DNA of 64,000 nucleotides from Micromonospora alfalfae. GTDB lineage: Bacteria > Actinomycetota > Actinomycetes > Mycobacteriales > Micromonosporaceae. A program made the translations under genes and the position numbers. Where the stretch lies: NCBI RefSeq assembly GCF_022230925.1, contig NZ_JAKKFH010000008.1:310001-374000 (forward strand), in the 5' to 3' direction. The notes beneath the pieces are model-generated. The model saw only the letters and a list, made by a program, of their open reading frames with translations, was not told where the DNA came from and searched no databases. The stretch's first letter is position 1, and each line of letters begins with the position of its first letter. Positions 8,689-18,134 of the stretch are shown in pieces.

Positions 8689-10044
8689 TCACAGGGCCGG
8701 CCAGGCGTTGGCCAGCAGTTGACGGAAGTGCGCCGGGAACCACTCTCCGAGCGGCGGGGCGCCGGGCATCGCCCCGGTGTCGTACGCGGATCCGCGAGGC
8801 GGCAGGTAGTTCGGGTCGCACAACGGCTCGTACGGTTGGCCGACGGTCGGGCTGCCGCTGGCGCCATCGGACTCGCCGGGCGGCTTGACCCAGACGTAGG
8901 CGTCGATGCCTGGTTCCGGCTCTGCGACTGGGCGCTGGCCGAGGCCGGCGCCCCTCTGGTTGCACCAGTTCCCGATCGCTGCCCGCCGGTCGATCCGGCT
9001 GCCGTCGACGTAACGGTTCACGTCGCCCGAGGGCGCCGGGCCGGTGGGTCGGCTCGGGCCGCCCCAACCGTTGCGTGAGGTGTCGACGACCACGCCCGCG
9101 TTCGGGGAGAAGCCCGCCTCCGTCAACAGACCCCGCAGGTGTCGCACGTAGGGCACCTCGTCGATGAACGGATTCCAGTCGACCCACTTGGACAGGTAAA
9201 CCGGTTGGCCGTTGATGACATCGTCGGAGCGGAAGTACTCCTCGTGCAGGACAGAGTAGTTGGCGGTGTTGGCGACGAAACCATGAACGTCTGCCAGCGT
9301 GCTGCCGGCGGTGGTCGCGGCCTGCGACAGCAGCGCCGTCAGCGGACCGGAGTCCTCCGGCCAGCCGACTTCGGCGTGGTGACTGATGTCGAGATACGAG
9401 TAGACATTGGGTACGGTGCCGAGCCGGGCCACTGCGTAACCGATCCCGTGCTGGTAGGTGCCGCGCGCCAGCGCCTCCTCACAGGCGGCTGTGGCCGCGT
9501 ACCGGTTGCCGGTGTTGACGACGAGGTCCGGCAGCGAGTTCGGCTCGACGAAGACGACGATCCGCAGATCGGCGTACTCGGGCGTAGCGAGGATCTCGAC
9601 GATCGGGTCGACGAACTCCGCCCGGTACCGGGCGAGGTCGCCGATTGACAGCTCACCCTGCGGGGCCTGCCGGCCGCAGTCGCGGCCCGGCAGGTTGTAC
9701 AGGGTCAGCTGGACGAGGTCGGCGTGCTGTGCCACGGCGGCGTCCAGGTGCTCGCGCAGGCCCATCCTCCCGTCGTCTCCCTCGATCCTGGCGATGCGGT
9801 CCAGCCAGACCGCTGTCGGCTGTCCGGCGACAGCGTCGCCGCCGGGCTCCGCGGTGGCGTGGTCGACCCACTCGGGATTGACGTAGACCTGGGCTCCGAC
9901 ATAGGGGTTGGCCGCACGGTGCGGCGGATCGGCGGCGTTGGCTGGACCGGCTGCGGCGAGCACCCCCACGACGAGGACGGAAACGGCGGCGGCGAGGACC
10001 GGCCGAACCCGGACGGGTACGTGTTCCCGACGTGGCATGGTCAT
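8689..10044 (-). CDS. Secreted GH6 beta-1,4-glucanase
   Basis: A 451-residue exported glycoside hydrolase family 6 enzyme (endoglucanase or cellobiohydrolase), which hydrolyses cellulose with inversion. The start at 10044 has GAGAGG 9 bases upstream, and the first ~38 residues form a signal peptide ending ANAADPP. GH6 landmarks are visible: NPYVGAQVYVNPEW, LYNLPGRDCG (catalytic Asp region), VVFVEPNSLPDL, YLDISHHAEVGW, FVANTANYSVL, VVVDTSRNGWGG and DAYVWVKPPGESDG. The domain fills the protein; no carbohydrate-binding module is attached, unlike many actinomycete GH6 enzymes. Single-gene unit. Confidence 0.93.
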   Translation of the reverse strand: MTMPRREHVPVRVRPVLAAAVSVLVVGVLAAAGPANAADPPHRAANPYVGAQVYVNPEWVDHATAEPGGDAVAGQPTAVWLDRIARIEGDDGRMGLREHLDAAVAQHADLVQLTLYNLPGRDCGRQAPQGELSIGDLARYRAEFVDPIVEILATPEYADLRIVVFVEPNSLPDLVVNTGNRYAATAACEEALARGTYQHGIGYAVARLGTVPNVYSYLDISHHAEVGWPEDSGPLTALLSQAATTAGSTLADVHGFVANTANYSVLHEEYFRSDDVINGQPVYLSKWVDWNPFIDEVPYVRHLRGLLTEAGFSPNAGVVVDTSRNGWGGPSRPTGPAPSGDVNRYVDGSRIDRRAAIGNWCNQRGAGLGQRPVAEPEPGIDAYVWVKPPGESDGASGSPTVGQPYEPLCDPNYLPPRGSAYDTGAMPGAPPLGEWFPAHFRQLLANAWPAL

Positions 10045-10148
10045 GGTGGTAGCCCTCTCAAAACCTGATCCGGCACCGCCCCGCGGCTACCGGCCCGGCC
10101 CGGTCGCTCCGACCGCGTCACAGCGCGGCCACAGCCCTGCCAAGTATC

Positions 10149-10164
10149 CACATACTTCTATGTG
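10149..10164. promoter_or_regulatory. Inverted repeat upstream of the GH6 gene
   Basis: CACATA, four bases, TATGTG, about 105 bases upstream of the GH6 start in an AT-richer stretch. Candidate operator or promoter element; it does not resemble the TGGGAGCGCTCCCA CebR site usual for actinomycete cellulases. Confidence 0.4.
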
Positions 10165-10276
10165 TAACAGCATTATGCAGTACGGGCTCCGGACCGAGGG
10201 CCCTACGCGGGCGCGATGGCCGCCATTGCTGTTCTGTGGCCGGCCACAGATGCGGCGGCAGACGCCGCGCGCGTGG

Positions 10277-11230
10277 TCAGAACGTGGCGATCGGGTTGAC
10301 CGGGCTGCCGGACGTGCCGGCGAAGCGGACCGGTGCGACCGCCAGCTGAAAATCCCACTGGCCGAGCTCGGTAGCCGTCGTCGCGCACGCCTCCAGGTCG
10401 CAGTTGTCGAGCATCCACAGGCCCATCGCGACGAGGCTCACGGCGTGGACCGGCATCAACACGTCGTCGTACCCCGACGGCTGAACGTCCTGCGGGGTGT
10501 CGGCGCCGATCAGCGCCACCCCCCGCTCATGCAGCCACGGCAGGCAGGACGCGTGCCAGCCGGCCTGCGTGAACCCGCTGGCCGCGCCGTTCTCGTGCCG
10601 GAAGCGCCCGTAACCGGTCCGCAGGAGTACCGCGTCGCCGGGTCGCACCTGCACCCCCTGGCGACGCTCGGCCTCCACGAGATCGTCAGGATGGACGCCC
10701 TCCCCCGGCTCCAGCCACTGCACACCGCGGGCCGCCGCGACGTCCAGCAGGACACCACGCGTGACGATCCCGTTCGCGGCCGCTGTGACGGCCGCCCACG
10801 CCGAGCCCGTCTCGGCGTCGACAAACGAGTGCGACCGTCCGTTGTACATGGCGCCGTCCCAGAAGATGTGGCACGGCGAGTCGAGGTGGGTGAGGGTGTT
10901 GCCGTGGAACGAGATACCGAGCCGCTCGGACGAGAAGCCCCAGCGCCGGTCGGCGTGGAAGGCGGGCGGCATGTTCTCGGCACCCGGCATGTCGGCGGTG
11001 CACGGGCACGTCGTCGTCGACCGCTCCATGTCTCCCGGTGCGGAGACCTCCCACGCGCAGGACACGCTCCTGCCGTGCCGTACGGCCCGCGCCGCCGCCA
11101 GCCGGACGTCGTCGGTGATGTGGTTCAGCGTGCCGAGTTCGTCGTCGTCGCCCCACCGTCCCCAGTTCGACAGCGTGTCGAAGTACCCGAGCACCTCGTC
11201 CTGGGTCGGCAACGGTCGTCCTGCCGTCAT
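10277..11230 (-). CDS. Cyclase-family (kynurenine formamidase-like) metal hydrolase
   Basis: A 317-residue protein of the PF04199 cyclase family, which hydrolyses amide or lactone bonds using a metal. The signature FHGNTLTHLDSPCHIFWDG (about residues 110-130) supplies the His/Asp/His metal site, and LGTLNHITDDVRLAAARAV is typical of the larger bacterial subgroup. The start at 11230 is preceded by GAGGAG; an in-frame ATG 24 bases upstream lacks that spacing. No tryptophan pathway genes are adjacent, so the substrate is open. It is divergent from nothing and probably monocistronic. Confidence 0.8.
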   Translation of the reverse strand: MTAGRPLPTQDEVLGYFDTLSNWGRWGDDDELGTLNHITDDVRLAAARAVRHGRSVSCAWEVSAPGDMERSTTTCPCTADMPGAENMPPAFHADRRWGFSSERLGISFHGNTLTHLDSPCHIFWDGAMYNGRSHSFVDAETGSAWAAVTAAANGIVTRGVLLDVAAARGVQWLEPGEGVHPDDLVEAERRQGVQVRPGDAVLLRTGYGRFRHENGAASGFTQAGWHASCLPWLHERGVALIGADTPQDVQPSGYDDVLMPVHAVSLVAMGLWMLDNCDLEACATTATELGQWDFQLAVAPVRFAGTSGSPVNPIATF

Positions 11231-11344
11231 GTCAGCATCGACTCCTCTGGTCACGCGGTATCGAGACGCCGCAGGTCAGGGTAGCCCGCCGCTTGATCGA
11301 CGGACGATGACCTCAGGCAACGCGGGTGCGCCGCCGCGGCCGTT

Positions 11345-12229
11345 CTACTCACTGAACTCGGTCACGGAGAGCGCCTCGCCCAGCCGACCGGCGGCGAGGT
11401 CGTCGTGGCGGATGACGAAGCTGCCGTAGTAGAACTCCTCGGCGAGGGAAAAACGGGCGAGCGACACCCACTCGCTCGTCAGCCGATGCTGCTCCTTCTC
11501 CAGTTGGGTGTACCACTGCGCCACCGGGACGACGATCTCGCCGGCCTTCTCCCGACCGGCCAGGGTCTGCTCCGCGATACTCCTGATCACCTCGTCGTCG
11601 AGATACCCGCCGATATCGGCGCTGGCAAGCCCTTCATCGGGCGGCCACAGGTCGTCGGCCAGCGCACGAAGCTCCTCCAGATGCGGCAGATCGCGCTCCA
11701 GGTCGCGGGTCAACTGCTGCTGAAACGGCGACAGGTCGTCCTCGTCCTCGTCGTCGTCGTCCTGCGTCGCCATCCAAGGGGGCAGTCTCGCGACCAGCGT
11801 GGCGAAGACGTCGTACCGCTCGCCGACGAAGGTGGGGATGTTGGGTTCTTCCGCTACCTCGGTATCGGTGTCGGCCGGTATATACACGACCCGCGCGTAC
11901 CTCCGGTCTCCGGTGGCGCCGGCCAGGTGGTCCTCCTGGTGGGCCAGGAAGAAGAGCAGCGAGCCAGCTGACGGCAGGCCGAAGCCGTCGACTCTCGGCA
12001 GCGCCGCACAGTCGACGGAGAAGATGAAGGGCAACGGATTGGCTCCGGCGGTCGGCCAGTCGGTGCCCACCGGCAGTCGGGGCAACCCACCGAACTGCCC
12101 GACCGGGGCATCGCCGGAACCCCCGCTCAACCGGATCGCCAGACGCAGGTGTTCGGTGAACTTCCCGATCTCGTCGTCCGGAATGCCCACCTCGGCCGCG
12201 GCACGGCGGAGCTGCCCTTGATGATCCAT
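11345..12229 (-). CDS. DUF1963 (YwqG-like) protein
   Basis: A 294-residue cytoplasmic protein of the DUF1963/YwqG family. Family features include the GGLPRLPVGTDWP segment near residue 48, FIFSVDCAALP and LLFFLAHQED. A highly acidic stretch (QDDDDEDEDDL, about residue 160) interrupts the domain. The start at 12229 (MDHQGQLRRAAAEVG) is preferred over the ORF extension because the extra residues do not match the family. The biochemical role of the family is unknown. Confidence 0.75.
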   Translation of the reverse strand: MDHQGQLRRAAAEVGIPDDEIGKFTEHLRLAIRLSGGSGDAPVGQFGGLPRLPVGTDWPTAGANPLPFIFSVDCAALPRVDGFGLPSAGSLLFFLAHQEDHLAGATGDRRYARVVYIPADTDTEVAEEPNIPTFVGERYDVFATLVARLPPWMATQDDDDEDEDDLSPFQQQLTRDLERDLPHLEELRALADDLWPPDEGLASADIGGYLDDEVIRSIAEQTLAGREKAGEIVVPVAQWYTQLEKEQHRLTSEWVSLARFSLAEEFYYGSFVIRHDDLAAGRLGEALSVTEFSE

Positions 12230-12316
12230 GATCAGCATGATGCCAGGCGGGTACGACGAGAGGACGCCAGGTGAGCCTGTGGCTCGCCCTGTCGGCACTC
12301 CGCCGCCGCCCGACGG

Positions 12317-12736
12317 TCAGAGGCCCTGCCCCACCTCGACCAGGTAGCCGTCCGGGTCGCGCAGGTAGCAGCGGATCTCCGTTCCGTGGTCCTTCGGCTC
12401 GGTGAGAAAGTCCGCGCCCCGGGACTTCCACTCCTCGTAGAGTTTCCGAATGTCCCGGACCCGGAGGTTCATCGCGCAGCTCAGGGTGTTGGAGTCGGAC
12501 GGCGCCTTGGCCTGCACCGTCGGCTTGTCGTCCGTCGGACCGCCCTCGACGTTGATGATGATGTAACTGTTGAAGAATTTCATGATCAGCGGGCTGCTCT
12601 CGTGGACGCAGGTCGCCCCGAACACCCGCTCGTAGTACTCCCGGGACCGTGCCAGATCGCGAACGATCAGCAGGGTGGCGAGGAACATGCCGTCCTCGGG
12701 CTCGAAGTAGTCGGGTGCCGGGTTGGCCAGTGCCAT
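12317..12736 (-). CDS. VOC-family glyoxalase-like protein
   Basis: A 139-residue vicinal-oxygen-chelate domain protein. It starts after a perfect AGGAGG. The fold signature is visible: FLATLLIVRDLARSREYYER in the first beta-alpha unit and IRCYLRDPDGYLVEVGQGL at the end, the last Glu being a likely metal ligand. Proteins of this kind include lactoylglutathione lyase-like enzymes, extradiol dioxygenases and antibiotic-binding proteins; nothing nearby narrows the choice. Confidence 0.85.
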   Translation of the reverse strand: MALANPAPDYFEPEDGMFLATLLIVRDLARSREYYERVFGATCVHESSPLIMKFFNSYIIINVEGGPTDDKPTVQAKAPSDSNTLSCAMNLRVRDIRKLYEEWKSRGADFLTEPKDHGTEIRCYLRDPDGYLVEVGQGL

Positions 12737-12996
12737 GACCGTCCTCCTGTCGTCGCCCGTTCAGCACGAGAAGTCGGGCGGCGTCGTATCCCCCGCAGAT
12801 GGTGGTGAAAACGCCACTGCGGCGGGTGATGTGCCGACCGACCCACCAGGTGCCGACCCGGCTGGGGGATGGCGTATCGCTCTGGCGAGGGAGGCCGGGC
12901 CGCCTACGGCGATGCGATGGTCAGGCCATGAGCGGTGGCCGCCGAGGGACGAGGGCGTCGGTGGTGGCGGCTGTGGCCAGGCGGGGTGAGGTGACG

Positions 12997-14184
12997 ATGA
13001 CGAAGCATGCTGTCCGGGTGGCCCGGATGTTCGACGGCGAACGGCTCGTCGACGGCGGAGTGCTGGTCCTGCTCGACGAGGGGCGCATCGCCGGGGTGCA
13101 CCGGGGTGGCGCCGAGGCGCCGGAGGGCTGGTCGGTACGTGAGGAGCCGAGCGGCACTCTGCTGCCCGGTCTGGTCGACGCGCACGTGCACCTGTGCGCC
13201 GACGCCGGACCCGACGCGCTCGGCCGGCTCGCCGATCGTCGCGAGTCGGACCTCGACGCGGTCGTCGAGGCGTCGCTACGTACGCACCTGGCGGCCGGCG
13301 TCACGACGGTCCGGGACCTGGGCGACCGGCGTGACGCGGTGCTGCGTTGGCGGGACCGGCGGGTGCGGGACGACCTTCCGACGGTGGTGGGGTCGGGCGC
13401 ACCGCTCACCAGCGTCGGCGGGCACTGCTGGTCGTTGGGGGGTGAGGCGAGCGGTGTCGACGGGCTTCGTGAGGCCGTGCGTCTGCGGGCGGCGGCCGGT
13501 GCCGATCTGGTGAAGGTGATGGCCAGCGGCGGGGTGTTCACCCCGGGCACCGACACCACGAGACCGCAGTTCACCGACGAGGAACTGACCGCCGCACTGA
13601 CGCAGGCCCATGATCTGGGCCTGCCGGTGACCGCGCACGCGCACGCGCTCAGCGCTGTCGAGCAGGCGCTGCGCGTCGGCGTGGACGGCATCGAACACTG
13701 CACGTGCGTTACGGCGGCCGGCGCCCGTGTCCCCGCTGAGCTCGCGGACCGACTGGCTGCGTCCGGGGTGGCGGTCTGCGCCACGCTCGGCACCGACCCG
13801 GCCGTGGTCACGCCGCCCGAGGTGGTGGCGATGGCGGCGCGGGCCGGGCTCAGTGAGGCCGCGCTGCGCGACGGCGTTGCCACACTGCATCGGGCCGGGG
13901 TCCGCCTGGTGGCCGGTTCGGATGCGGGCCTCGGCCCCGCGAAGCCGCACGGGATCCTGCCGGAGACGCTCGTCGAGTACGTGGGCTGCGACATTCCCGC
14001 CACCGTCGCCCTCGCCTCGGCCACCTCGGTCGGCGCCGAGGTGTGTGGTCTGGGGCGACGCAAGGGCCGGGTCCGCCCCGGCTTCGACGCCGACCTGCTG
14101 ATCGTGGACGGCGATCCGACGAGCGACATCACGGTGCTGCGCCGTCCGCTGGCCGTGTACCTCGCCGGTGACCTCGTGAGGTGA
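12997..14184 (+). CDS. Metal-dependent amidohydrolase (imidazolonepropionase/prolidase-like)
   Basis: A 395-residue amidohydrolase-superfamily enzyme. The start at 12997 (MTKHAVRVARMFDGERL) follows GGTGAGGTG. The HxH metal motif is in VDAHVHLCADAG (about residue 67), the bridging Lys is likely in LVKVMASGG, further His ligands occur in AHAHALSAVEQA and GIEHC, and the last metal Asp is in VAGSDAGLG. The C-terminus has the composite beta-sandwich strand RPGFDADLLIVDGDP. This subgroup contains Xaa-Pro dipeptidases and imidazolone hydrolases; the substrate is unresolved. Confidence 0.85.
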   Translation: MTKHAVRVARMFDGERLVDGGVLVLLDEGRIAGVHRGGAEAPEGWSVREEPSGTLLPGLVDAHVHLCADAGPDALGRLADRRESDLDAVVEASLRTHLAAGVTTVRDLGDRRDAVLRWRDRRVRDDLPTVVGSGAPLTSVGGHCWSLGGEASGVDGLREAVRLRAAAGADLVKVMASGGVFTPGTDTTRPQFTDEELTAALTQAHDLGLPVTAHAHALSAVEQALRVGVDGIEHCTCVTAAGARVPAELADRLAASGVAVCATLGTDPAVVTPPEVVAMAARAGLSEAALRDGVATLHRAGVRLVAGSDAGLGPAKPHGILPETLVEYVGCDIPATVALASATSVGAEVCGLGRRKGRVRPGFDADLLIVDGDPTSDITVLRRPLAVYLAGDLVR

Positions 14185-14197
14185 GGGTGTCGACCGG

Positions 14198-14632
14198 TCA
14201 GGACGAGCGGAGCTGCTCGCGGAACCAGGCCCGGTCGGGGTTCACGACGGCCCGATCGCCGAGCACGACGGTGGGCACCGTCTCGTTGCCGCCGGCCACC
14301 GCCCGAACGGCTGCGGCAGCGGCCGGGTCGCGCCAGATGTCCACCCAGTGCGCCCGCCGGGCGAGCCGGCCGAGGGAGAATCGCAGCCGCAGGCAGTAGT
14401 GACAGCCGGGACGCCAGTAGACGATCGGCCGGCCGTCCACCGCGCTGGCCCGCTGCGCTTCGTCGGCGTTCACCGGGCGGGGGAAGGCCCACGGTGACAG
14501 CAGCAGCGCCAACACCAGGAAGACCAGCAACTCGACGCCGCCGACGACGGACAGACCGGCGGTCAGTTGGGTCACCGCCACCAGCACGCCGCACACCACC
14601 ATCAGGATCGCCAGCATCCACCGTCGCAGCAC
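14198..14632 (-). CDS. Membrane-anchored glutaredoxin-like protein
   Basis: A 144-residue protein with two N-terminal hydrophobic helices (about 5-25 and 28-48) and a C-terminal glutaredoxin fold. The redox motif is CHYC in VYWRPGCHYCLRLRF; the cis-Pro loop is ETVPTVVLG. Actinobacterial homologues of this type (mycoredoxin relatives) reduce mixed disulfides, here presumably at the membrane. It is convergent with the preceding amidohydrolase and divergent from the GH43 operon. Confidence 0.8.
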   Translation of the reverse strand: MLRRWMLAILMVVCGVLVAVTQLTAGLSVVGGVELLVFLVLALLLSPWAFPRPVNADEAQRASAVDGRPIVYWRPGCHYCLRLRFSLGRLARRAHWVDIWRDPAAAAAVRAVAGGNETVPTVVLGDRAVVNPDRAWFREQLRSS

Positions 14633-14710
14633 GTCGAGGACACTACCTCCACGTACGCGACGGCCGCTGTTCCGGCCAGGTGAGGAACCATCGCACCTTG
14701 ACAGGTATCG

Positions 14711-14726
14711 ATGTTAACGCCAACAT
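14711..14726. promoter_or_regulatory. Degenerate copy of the CAZyme palindrome
   Basis: ATGTTAACGCCAACAT, 166 bases upstream of the GH43 start. Outer arms ATGTT/AACAT are perfect and the inner bases deviate. It resembles the TGTTAGCGTTAACA sites at 18804 and 56422 and looks like a LacI-family operator. Confidence 0.5.
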
Positions 14727-14892
14727 GAACTCCGCCACCTGGTGGCAACGCCACAGTCACATTCCCAGCCCTTCGCGCCTCTCCCCCCGGTCCGGCCCGA
14801 CGTCGCCGCTCGGCGTCGACCGGATCGGCTACGGCATCGCCGCGGTGCTACGGGTGCTGGTCAATGGCCGTTCCCAAGCTCGCGGAGGACAG

Positions 14893-16407
14893 ATGCCGCT
14901 GCCATCCCCTCGAACCGACCCGAACACCCGTCGGGCCGTCCACCGGGGGCCTGCCGGCCACGGTGTCCCTCGGCGCCTGCGGTCGATGCTGGCCGCGGTG
15001 TTGGTGCTGCTGGCCGTGTCGGCCGGCCTGCCCATGGCCGCACCGGCGCACGCCGCGCCGGCCGCCAACTACACCAACCCGTTGGTGAACCAGCGGGCCG
15101 ATCCGCACATCTTCCGGCACACCGACGGCTACTACTACATGACCGCGACGGTGCCGCAGTACGACCGGATCGTGCTACGCCGGGCGACCACCCTGCAGGG
15201 GCTGGCGACGGCAGCGGAGACGACAATCTGGAGCCGCCACACCAGCGGTGAGATGGGCGCCCACATCTGGGCCCCGGAGATCCACTTCATCAACAACCGG
15301 TGGTACGTCTACTTCGCCGCGGGCCGCACCGACGACGTGTGGCGGATCCGGATGTACGTGTTGGAGAACGCCAACGCGAATCCGCTGACCGGCTCGTGGA
15401 CGGAACGCGGCCGGATCACGACACCCTGGGACACCTTCAGCCTGGACGCCTCGACCTTCGTCGCCAACGGGGTGCGCTATCTGACCTGGGCACAGCAGGA
15501 GCCGGCGATCGGCAACAACTCCAACGTCTACCTCGCCCGGATGGGTGCCAACCCGTGGCAGATCACCGGCACCGTGACCCGGCTCGTCGTGCCGACGTAC
15601 GACTGGGAGACCCGCGGCTACCGGGTTGCCGAGGGACCGGCGGTGATCCAACGAAACGGCCGGATCTTCCTGACCTACTCGGCCAGCGCCACGGACGCCA
15701 ACTACTGCCTCGGGATGCTGAGCGCCTCGGCCAGCGCGAACCTGCTCGACGCCGCCTCCTGGAGCAAGAGCCCCAGCCCGGTGTTCGCCAGCAACGCGGC
15801 CACCAGCCAGTACGGCCCCGGCCACAACTCGTTCACCGTCTCCGAGGACGGGCAGAGCGACATCCTCGTCTACCACGACCGGAACTACCGCGACATCTCC
15901 GGCGATCCGCTCAACGACCCGAACCGACGCACCCGACTACAGAAGGTGTACTGGAACGCCGACGGCACCCCGAACTTCGGCATCCCGGTGCCCGACGGGG
16001 CCACACCGGTGCGGCTGCGGTCACATGACCAGGCCAACAGCTACATCCGGCACTACGACTACCGGGCCCGGATCGAGCCGAACGTGGCCAACCTGGCCGA
16101 CTCCCAGTTCCGCATCGTCACCGGCCTCGCCGGCGGTGGATCGGTGTCGCTGGAGTCGACCAACTTCCCCGGTTACTACCTACGCCACCGGGGCTACGCC
16201 CTGTACGTGGAGAAGAACGACGGTTCGGCACTTTTCGGCGGCGACGCGAGCTTCCGTCGTCAAGCCGGCCTCGCCGACAGCGCCGGGATCTCCCTGGAGT
16301 CGCAGAACTTCCCGGGTCGCCACGTGCGCCACCGCGACGGACTGCTCTACATCGAGGCGGTCAGTTCGAGCGCCGAACGCGCCTCGGCCACCTTCCACCT
16401 GGAGTAG
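14893..16407 (+). CDS. Secreted GH43 exo-alpha-L-arabinofuranosidase with AbfB (CBM42) domain
   Basis: A 504-residue exported enzyme. The start at 14893 has GGAGG just upstream, and a signal peptide runs to about residue 55 (MAAPAHAAPA). Residues 58-360 form a five-bladed GH43 propeller: catalytic Asp in RADPHIF, pKa-tuning Asp in FSLDAST and catalytic acid Glu in VAEGPAVIQ. Residues 365-504 form an AbfB/CBM42 module that binds arabinofuranose side chains (SYIRHYDYRARIEPN; YYLRHRGYALYVEKN; RHVRHRDGLLYIEA). The same order is known from the Streptomyces avermitilis exo-1,5-arabinofuranosidase Araf43A. It probably forms an operon with the beta-helix gene 62 bases downstream and follows a TGTTA-type palindrome. 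Confidence 0.9.
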   Translation: MPLPSPRTDPNTRRAVHRGPAGHGVPRRLRSMLAAVLVLLAVSAGLPMAAPAHAAPAANYTNPLVNQRADPHIFRHTDGYYYMTATVPQYDRIVLRRATTLQGLATAAETTIWSRHTSGEMGAHIWAPEIHFINNRWYVYFAAGRTDDVWRIRMYVLENANANPLTGSWTERGRITTPWDTFSLDASTFVANGVRYLTWAQQEPAIGNNSNVYLARMGANPWQITGTVTRLVVPTYDWETRGYRVAEGPAVIQRNGRIFLTYSASATDANYCLGMLSASASANLLDAASWSKSPSPVFASNAATSQYGPGHNSFTVSEDGQSDILVYHDRNYRDISGDPLNDPNRRTRLQKVYWNADGTPNFGIPVPDGATPVRLRSHDQANSYIRHYDYRARIEPNVANLADSQFRIVTGLAGGGSVSLESTNFPGYYLRHRGYALYVEKNDGSALFGGDASFRRQAGLADSAGISLESQNFPGRHVRHRDGLLYIEAVSSSAERASATFHLE

Positions 16408-16469
16408 GCGCCCGCTGTCGTCGACACCCGTCCAGGTACGCCCGCAGCCCATTCCAGCCAGGAGGAGCG

Positions 16470-18125
16470 ATGCCCTTCACCAGCACGAGAAGACCGTCCG
16501 GCAGTGGGTCGACGCGTCGCGGCCGGCGTACGGGCCTGGTGCTCGCCATGATCACCACGCTGGTCGGCGCGGCCGGTGCCGCCCTGGTCGGCGCGCCGCC
16601 GGCAGCGGCGGCGACCATCGACACCAACGCCTCCTACGTCCTGGTCAACCGGAACAGCGGCAAGGTCCTCGACGTCCGGGACACCTCGACGGCAGACGGC
16701 GCGGTGATCCAGCAGTGGTCCCGTAACGACGGCGCGTGGCAACAGTTCCAGTTCGTCTCCTCCGGCAGCGGCTACTACCGCCTCAAGGCCCGGCACAGCG
16801 GCAAGGTCGTCGACCTCTGGGAGTGGAACACCGCCGACGGCGCCGAGTACCGCCAGTTCTCCGATGCCAACGGCGCCAACCAGCAGTTCCAGGTCCTCGA
16901 CTCCGACAGCGGTTACGTCCGGCTGATCAACCGCCACTCGGCCAAGGCGCTTGAGGTCTGGGAACGGTCCACCGCGGACGGGGGCCGGATCAGTCAGTAC
17001 GCCGACCTCAACGGCCCGAACCAGCAGTGGCAGCTGGTGGCGGTTGGCGGCGGCACGCCACCGGCCACCGGCTGCGGCAGTGGGTCGAGCAACGCCGAGG
17101 CCGTACTGAGCGGAGGCACCTGGACGGCCCGCAACGGCTCGTCGACTGTCTACTCGGGCGCGGACATGCTGTCGGCGATGCAGGCGGCGGTCAACTCGCT
17201 CTCGGCGGGTCGTACGTCGAAGCAGCGGGTGGTCGTTCGAGGCTCCGGCTCGATGAGCGCGGGCTCGCGGTTGTCGCTGCCGTCGTACACGACCCTTGCC
17301 GTGTGCGGCACGATCAACGTGACCGGGTCGGGCTCGGGTGACCAGGCGCCGGTGTACTCGCGGGGAACCACCGACGTCGAGGTGCAGAACCTCACGCTGA
17401 CCGGATCGCCGCTGTACGGGATCTTCATGCGCAACGTGAACAACCTGACCCTCGGGCAGATCGACATGCGGCTCTCCGCGGGCCTGGGTGTGCGCATCGA
17501 CAACCACGGTGGAGATCGAGCGGTCAAGGTGCGCAACATCCGTATCGACAACGTCTACGTGTCGGGGACCGGTACCCACGGGGTGGAGACGTACGGAGTG
17601 GACGGTCTGACGATCGGCACTGTCACGGCCCGGAACACCCGGGACTCCGGCCTGCTGCTCAACGACACGATCAACGCCACGATCGGCACCGTCGACGCGC
17701 AGGGCGCCGGGGCCGGCACCGGGTACGCGGCGTTCCGGATGGCCAACCGCAACGGCCGGGTGGGCAACTCGTACCCGACCAACATCCGGGTCGGCACCGT
17801 GCTCGCGTCCGGCGGTGGCCGGGGGATCTTCTGCGTGTCCGAGTCCGGTGGCGCGGTGATCGACCGGGTGACGATCTCGAACACGGGCAACAACTCGATC
17901 CTGGTGGAGAACTGCTACAACGTCGTCATCGCCGGGGTCTCCGGGACGGTGACGGGCGGCGGCGAGGTGCGGATCGCGGCCCGGAGCGAGTTCCCGATCT
18001 CCTCTGGCATCCGGTTCCAGAATCTGACGGTCAGCGGCACCAACATCACCCAGAGCCCCTGCGGTGGGGCGAACAACACGATCAGCAACGTCACGAGGGT
18101 CAACTCGACCCTGACGTGGTGTTGA
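16470..18125 (+). CDS. Secreted ricin-B / right-handed beta-helix protein, probable polysaccharide-active enzyme
   Basis: A 551-residue exported protein. AGGAGGAG precedes the start at 16470. Residues 1-48 are a long signal peptide (LVLAMITTLVGAAGAALVG then APPAAAA). Residues 50-190 form a ricin-B lectin-like module with three repeats (NRNSGKVLDV, ARHSGKVVDL and NRHSAKALEV, each followed by a QQF/QQW block). Residues 205-551 are a parallel beta-helix with regular N-L/I-T/R-I/V turns (VEVQNLTLTG; VKVRNIRIDNVYV; IGTVTARNTRDSG). The GH28 motifs NTD and DD are absent, and I could not place it in a named lyase family. Its neighbours suggest a pectin or hemicellulose substrate. Confidence 0.8.
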   Translation: MPFTSTRRPSGSGSTRRGRRTGLVLAMITTLVGAAGAALVGAPPAAAATIDTNASYVLVNRNSGKVLDVRDTSTADGAVIQQWSRNDGAWQQFQFVSSGSGYYRLKARHSGKVVDLWEWNTADGAEYRQFSDANGANQQFQVLDSDSGYVRLINRHSAKALEVWERSTADGGRISQYADLNGPNQQWQLVAVGGGTPPATGCGSGSSNAEAVLSGGTWTARNGSSTVYSGADMLSAMQAAVNSLSAGRTSKQRVVVRGSGSMSAGSRLSLPSYTTLAVCGTINVTGSGSGDQAPVYSRGTTDVEVQNLTLTGSPLYGIFMRNVNNLTLGQIDMRLSAGLGVRIDNHGGDRAVKVRNIRIDNVYVSGTGTHGVETYGVDGLTIGTVTARNTRDSGLLLNDTINATIGTVDAQGAGAGTGYAAFRMANRNGRVGNSYPTNIRVGTVLASGGGRGIFCVSESGGAVIDRVTISNTGNNSILVENCYNVVIAGVSGTVTGGGEVRIAARSEFPISSGIRFQNLTVSGTNITQSPCGGANNTISNVTRVNSTLTWC

Positions 18126-18134
18126 CCCGGTGAG

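Noticed and set aside
12921..14621. 566-codon open frame opposite the amidohydrolase gene
   Set aside because: Antisense shadow; it spans two genes and its Ser/Arg-rich product matches nothing.
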